The notes below the pieces were generated by a model. The model saw nothing but the letters and a program-made list of their open reading frames with translations. It was not told where the DNA came from and made no database searches. From an uncultured Collinsella sp. (GTDB taxonomy: Bacteria; Actinomycetota; Coriobacteriia; Coriobacteriales; Coriobacteriaceae), in NCBI GenBank assembly GCA_902494855.1, contig CABUVC010000021.1:1-14658 (forward strand): a DNA stretch of 14,658 bases. The letters run 5' to 3'. Positions 13,015 through 14,658 of this stretch are shown in pieces. A program made the position numbers and the translations under genes. Within the stretch, counting starts at the first letter, position 1; each line of letters begins with the position of its first letter.

Positions 13015-13641
13015 TTATGCAAGCACCTCCCCGAAGTGAGCGGCGATGTCGGCGGGCATCAGCACGGCGTTGTTGTTGACGAGGTCGTAGGTGTTGGCCT
13101 CATCGGCGGTGATGATGAACGTCTTGGGAATGTTGCGGAACGACAGGTAGGCGTTGACGTCCTCATCGCGAACGATGATGGTCAGACGCTTGCCCTCAAG
13201 GCCAAGAGCCTTGAGCATGGCAACGGCAGCCTTGGTGGAAGGCTTCTCGAAGCCGTAGTCGTCGACGAGCACGAGCTCGCCATCGGCCAGCTTGGCGGAC
13301 AGCGCGGAGCGCATAGCCAGCTTGACCTCCTTGTTGTTCATACGCTTAGCGTAGGAACGGGGCTTGGGGGCGAAGACAACGCCACCGTGACGCCACTGGG
13401 CAGCACGGATGGAACCCTGGCGGGCACGGCCGGTGCCCTTCTGACGCCAAGGCTTCTTGCCGCCACCGGAAACCTCAGAGCGGCCCTTAGCGGACTGGGT
13501 GCCCTGACGCCAAGAGGCCATCTGGCACTTGACGATGTGGTGCATAACGTGGATGTTCGGCTCGATGCCGTACACCTCAGCGGCGAGCTCGGCCTCGGCG
13601 ACCTTCTTGCCCTCGCTGTTCTTTACTTCAAACTTTGCCAT
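13015..13641 (-). CDS. rplD: 50S ribosomal protein L4
   Basis: 208 residues, normal length. The exit-tunnel loop GGGKKPWRQKGTGRARQGS (about 59-77) followed by PKPRSYAKRMNNKEVKLAMRSAL is diagnostic. The loop carries the wild-type Lys/Gly pattern with no sign of macrolide-resistance insertions. In E. coli L4 also represses the S10 operon by acting on its leader RNA; whether it does so here is unknown, but the rplC leader is structured. AAGGAG precedes the ATG by 9 nt, and the gene starts 46 nt after the rplC stop. Confidence 0.98.
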   Translation of the reverse strand: MAKFEVKNSEGKKVAEAELAAEVYGIEPNIHVMHHIVKCQMASWRQGTQSAKGRSEVSGGGKKPWRQKGTGRARQGSIRAAQWRHGGVVFAPKPRSYAKRMNNKEVKLAMRSALSAKLADGELVLVDDYGFEKPSTKAAVAMLKALGLEGKRLTIIVRDEDVNAYLSFRNIPKTFIITADEANTYDLVNNNAVLMPADIAAHFGEVLA

Positions 13642-13687
13642 TTAAGTGTTCTCCTTGGTATGACGCTGGGCTAAATGGGCTGGGCCC

Positions 13688-14308
13688 TTAGGCCATACGG
13701 ATGGCGACGAGACCATTCTTGGCACCCGGGACAGCGCCCTTGACCAAGATGAGGTTCTGCTCGGCATCGATGCGGACAACGGAAAGGTTCTTGACGGTAA
13801 CGCGCTCGTTACCCATGTGACCGGCCATCTTGACGCCCTTGAGGACGCGCGCAGGATAGGCGCACTGACCGATAGAACCGGGGTGACGCTGGAAGTGAGA
13901 ACCATGCGTCATAGGACCGCGGCGCTGACCCCAGCGCTTGATGCGACCCTGGAAGCCCTTACCCTTGGAGGTACCGATGACGTCGACCTTCTCGACATCA
14001 GCGAAATCAGCGACGGTGACGACCTCGCCGACCTTGTGCTCCTCGCCGTTCTCGACGCGGACCTCACGAAGGAAGCGGACAGGCTCGACGCCGGCCTTGG
14101 CGAAGTGACCAGCCATGGGCTTGTTCACGTTCTTGGCCTTGATGTCGCCGAAACCGATCTGGACGGCGTCATAGCCGTCGGTTGCCTGAGTTTTAACCTG
14201 CGAGACAGCGCAGGGGCCAGCCTGGATGACCGTGACGGGGACGACGTTGTCGTTCTCGTCCCAAACCTGGGTCATGCCAATCTTGCGGCCGAGAATCATG
14301 CTGATCAA
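13688..14308 (-). CDS. rplC: 50S ribosomal protein L3
   Basis: 206 residues from a TTG start at 14306-14308 (ISMILGRKIGMTQVW), or 203 from the ATG at 14297-14299. I prefer TTG slightly because many L3 proteins start MIxxILGRKIGMTQ and because the only weak ribosome-site-like bases (GGGA) lie 7 nt before it. Neither start has a good Shine-Dalgarno site. GFQGRIKRWGQRRGPMTHGS and HPGSIGQCAYPARVLKG are conserved L3 features; its central extension reaches the peptidyl transferase centre. It is the first gene of the operon here. rpsJ (S10), normally just upstream, is not present in the visible 350 nt. Confidence 0.97.
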   Translation of the reverse strand: MISMILGRKIGMTQVWDENDNVVPVTVIQAGPCAVSQVKTQATDGYDAVQIGFGDIKAKNVNKPMAGHFAKAGVEPVRFLREVRVENGEEHKVGEVVTVADFADVEKVDVIGTSKGKGFQGRIKRWGQRRGPMTHGSHFQRHPGSIGQCAYPARVLKGVKMAGHMGNERVTVKNLSVVRIDAEQNLILVKGAVPGAKNGLVAIRMA

Positions 14309-14366
14309 GATATGATCCCAACTCTCGCGTGGTCTTGGGACAATGCGTACACCACCGAGCGTACGC
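14303..14366 (-). promoter_or_regulatory. Structured 5' leader of rplC with competing stems over the start codon
   Basis: Three inverted repeats lie immediately upstream of L3. They are GCGTAC/GTACGC (14345-14350 with 14361-14366), TCCCAA/TTGGGA (14316-14321 with 14335-14340) and GATCA/TGATC (14303-14307 with 14313-14317). The last two overlap at 14316-14317, so they exclude each other. The GATCA arm covers most of the TTG start codon, and the TTGGGA stem ties up the only GGGA ribosome-site candidate. This could allow translational control of the operon; a role for L4 would be by analogy only. Confidence 0.45.
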
Positions 14367-14404
14367 CCCTAGAGGACCACTACTTACACGACGTGCTCCC
14401 CAGC

Positions 14405-14432
14405 CTTGTATTTCGCCCAGACTACCTGACAA
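14405..14432 (-). promoter_or_regulatory. Candidate promoter for the ribosomal protein operon
   Basis: TTGTCA (complement of 14427-14432, 5/6 to TTGACA) is spaced 16 nt from TACAAG (complement of 14405-14410, 4/6 to TATAAT). It would give a leader of roughly 90 nt. TATACT near 14491-14496, next to the 26-bp repeat, is a better -10 box but has no acceptable -35. The true promoter may be either one or further upstream. Confidence 0.3.
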
Positions 14433-14492
14433 CCCTATTAAGCAGGCATTTTGTCCAGCCAGAATACTCCCCTGGTTACACACAGCTGTTTA

Positions 14493-14518
14493 GTATACAC
14501 GGCTGCGGGCGTATCCAT
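14493..14518. repeat. 26-bp repeat, copy 2 (upstream of rplC)
   Basis: GTATACACGG, CTG, CGGGCGT, A, TCCAT read continuously on the plus strand, 23/26 identical to copy 1 at 12628-12653. On the minus strand it ends in GTGTATACT, which contains a TATACT -10-like hexamer. It lies 184 nt before the rplC start. A shared transcription factor site or promoter core is possible. Confidence 0.7.
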
Positions 14519-14635
14519 CGAGATTCATATTTCACTCACATTGTTTACGCAGGTAAAGTGCGTGGATGGCTCCCGAGCACGGCGGAGGGCCGGAGAAATA
14601 TATTAAGGTCCCTGCTCTACAGTCCTGCGCAAGAC

Positions 14636-14658
14636 GGAGAGCACATTAAGTGCTCTCC
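14636..14658 (-). terminator. Perfect 9-bp hairpin at the window edge
   Basis: GGAGAGCAC (14636-14644) and GTGCTCTCC (14650-14658) are perfect inverted repeats around a 5-nt loop. On the minus strand GTCTTGCGC follows, without a good U-run. It may be the terminator of a gene beyond the right edge, separating it from rplC. The stem could extend past the window. Confidence 0.5.

Noticed and set aside
12616..13674. 352-residue plus-strand open frame opposite rplW and rplD
   Set aside because: It is a complement-frame artefact over highly conserved ribosomal genes, with Leu/Gly/Asp-rich composition and no recognisable motif.
14309..14658. rpsJ (S10) upstream of rplC
   Set aside because: No frame on the minus strand contains S10 motifs or a plausible C-terminus; the stretch is leader and hairpin sequence.

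Overview
All confident genes here lie on the minus strand, so transcription runs right to left. The only exception is a decayed transposase on the plus strand. The DNA is GC-rich. It combines an actinobacterial-looking ribosomal protein cluster with a mannose-family PTS and a LevR-like regulator. I infer a gut-type Coriobacteriia (Collinsella/Olsenella-like) chromosome. This rests on recognising protein sequences, since no rRNA is present.

Right part (8454-14658): a ribosomal protein operon in the order rplC, rplD, rplW, rplB, rpsS, rplV, rpsC, rplP, rpmC, rpsQ, rplN, rplX (L3, L4, L23, L2, S19, L22, S3, L16, L29, S17, L14, L24). No rpsJ (S10) precedes rplC in the 350 nt visible. A strong terminator follows rplX, so rplE and the rest of the classical spc cluster are not co-transcribed here. 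The operon has a structured leader before rplC and two unusually long intercistronic gaps, L23/L2 and S17/L14. A 23/26-identical sequence occurs both in the rplC leader and in the L23/L2 gap.

Middle (about 6930-8455): a decayed region. The 3' half of a methylthioadenosine/S-adenosylhomocysteine nucleosidase gene (mtnN), with its terminator, abuts an internally deleted IS3-family transposase that still has its right inverted repeat. About 680 bp with no convincing gene but several inverted repeats follow, up to the rplX terminator.

Left part (1-6758): a sugar-uptake locus. A 913-residue LevR-type regulator is followed by the PTS genes EIIB, EIIC, EIID and EIIA, then a GH172 (DUF2961) glycoside hydrolase and the start of a ROK-family fructokinase-like gene cut by the window edge. 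A plausible pathway is that the PTS imports and phosphorylates a fructose- or arabinofuranose-containing oligosaccharide, the GH172 enzyme splits it, and the ROK kinase phosphorylates the free sugar.

The most interesting point is the regulator. It has the LevR layout (HTH, AAA+, PRD, EIIA-like, EIIB-like, PRD), but its AAA+ domain has no sigma-54-contacting GAFTGA loop and its Walker B acidic residues are replaced. No sigma-54 promoter is visible before the PTS genes. This looks like a LevR relative rebuilt to work without sigma-54.
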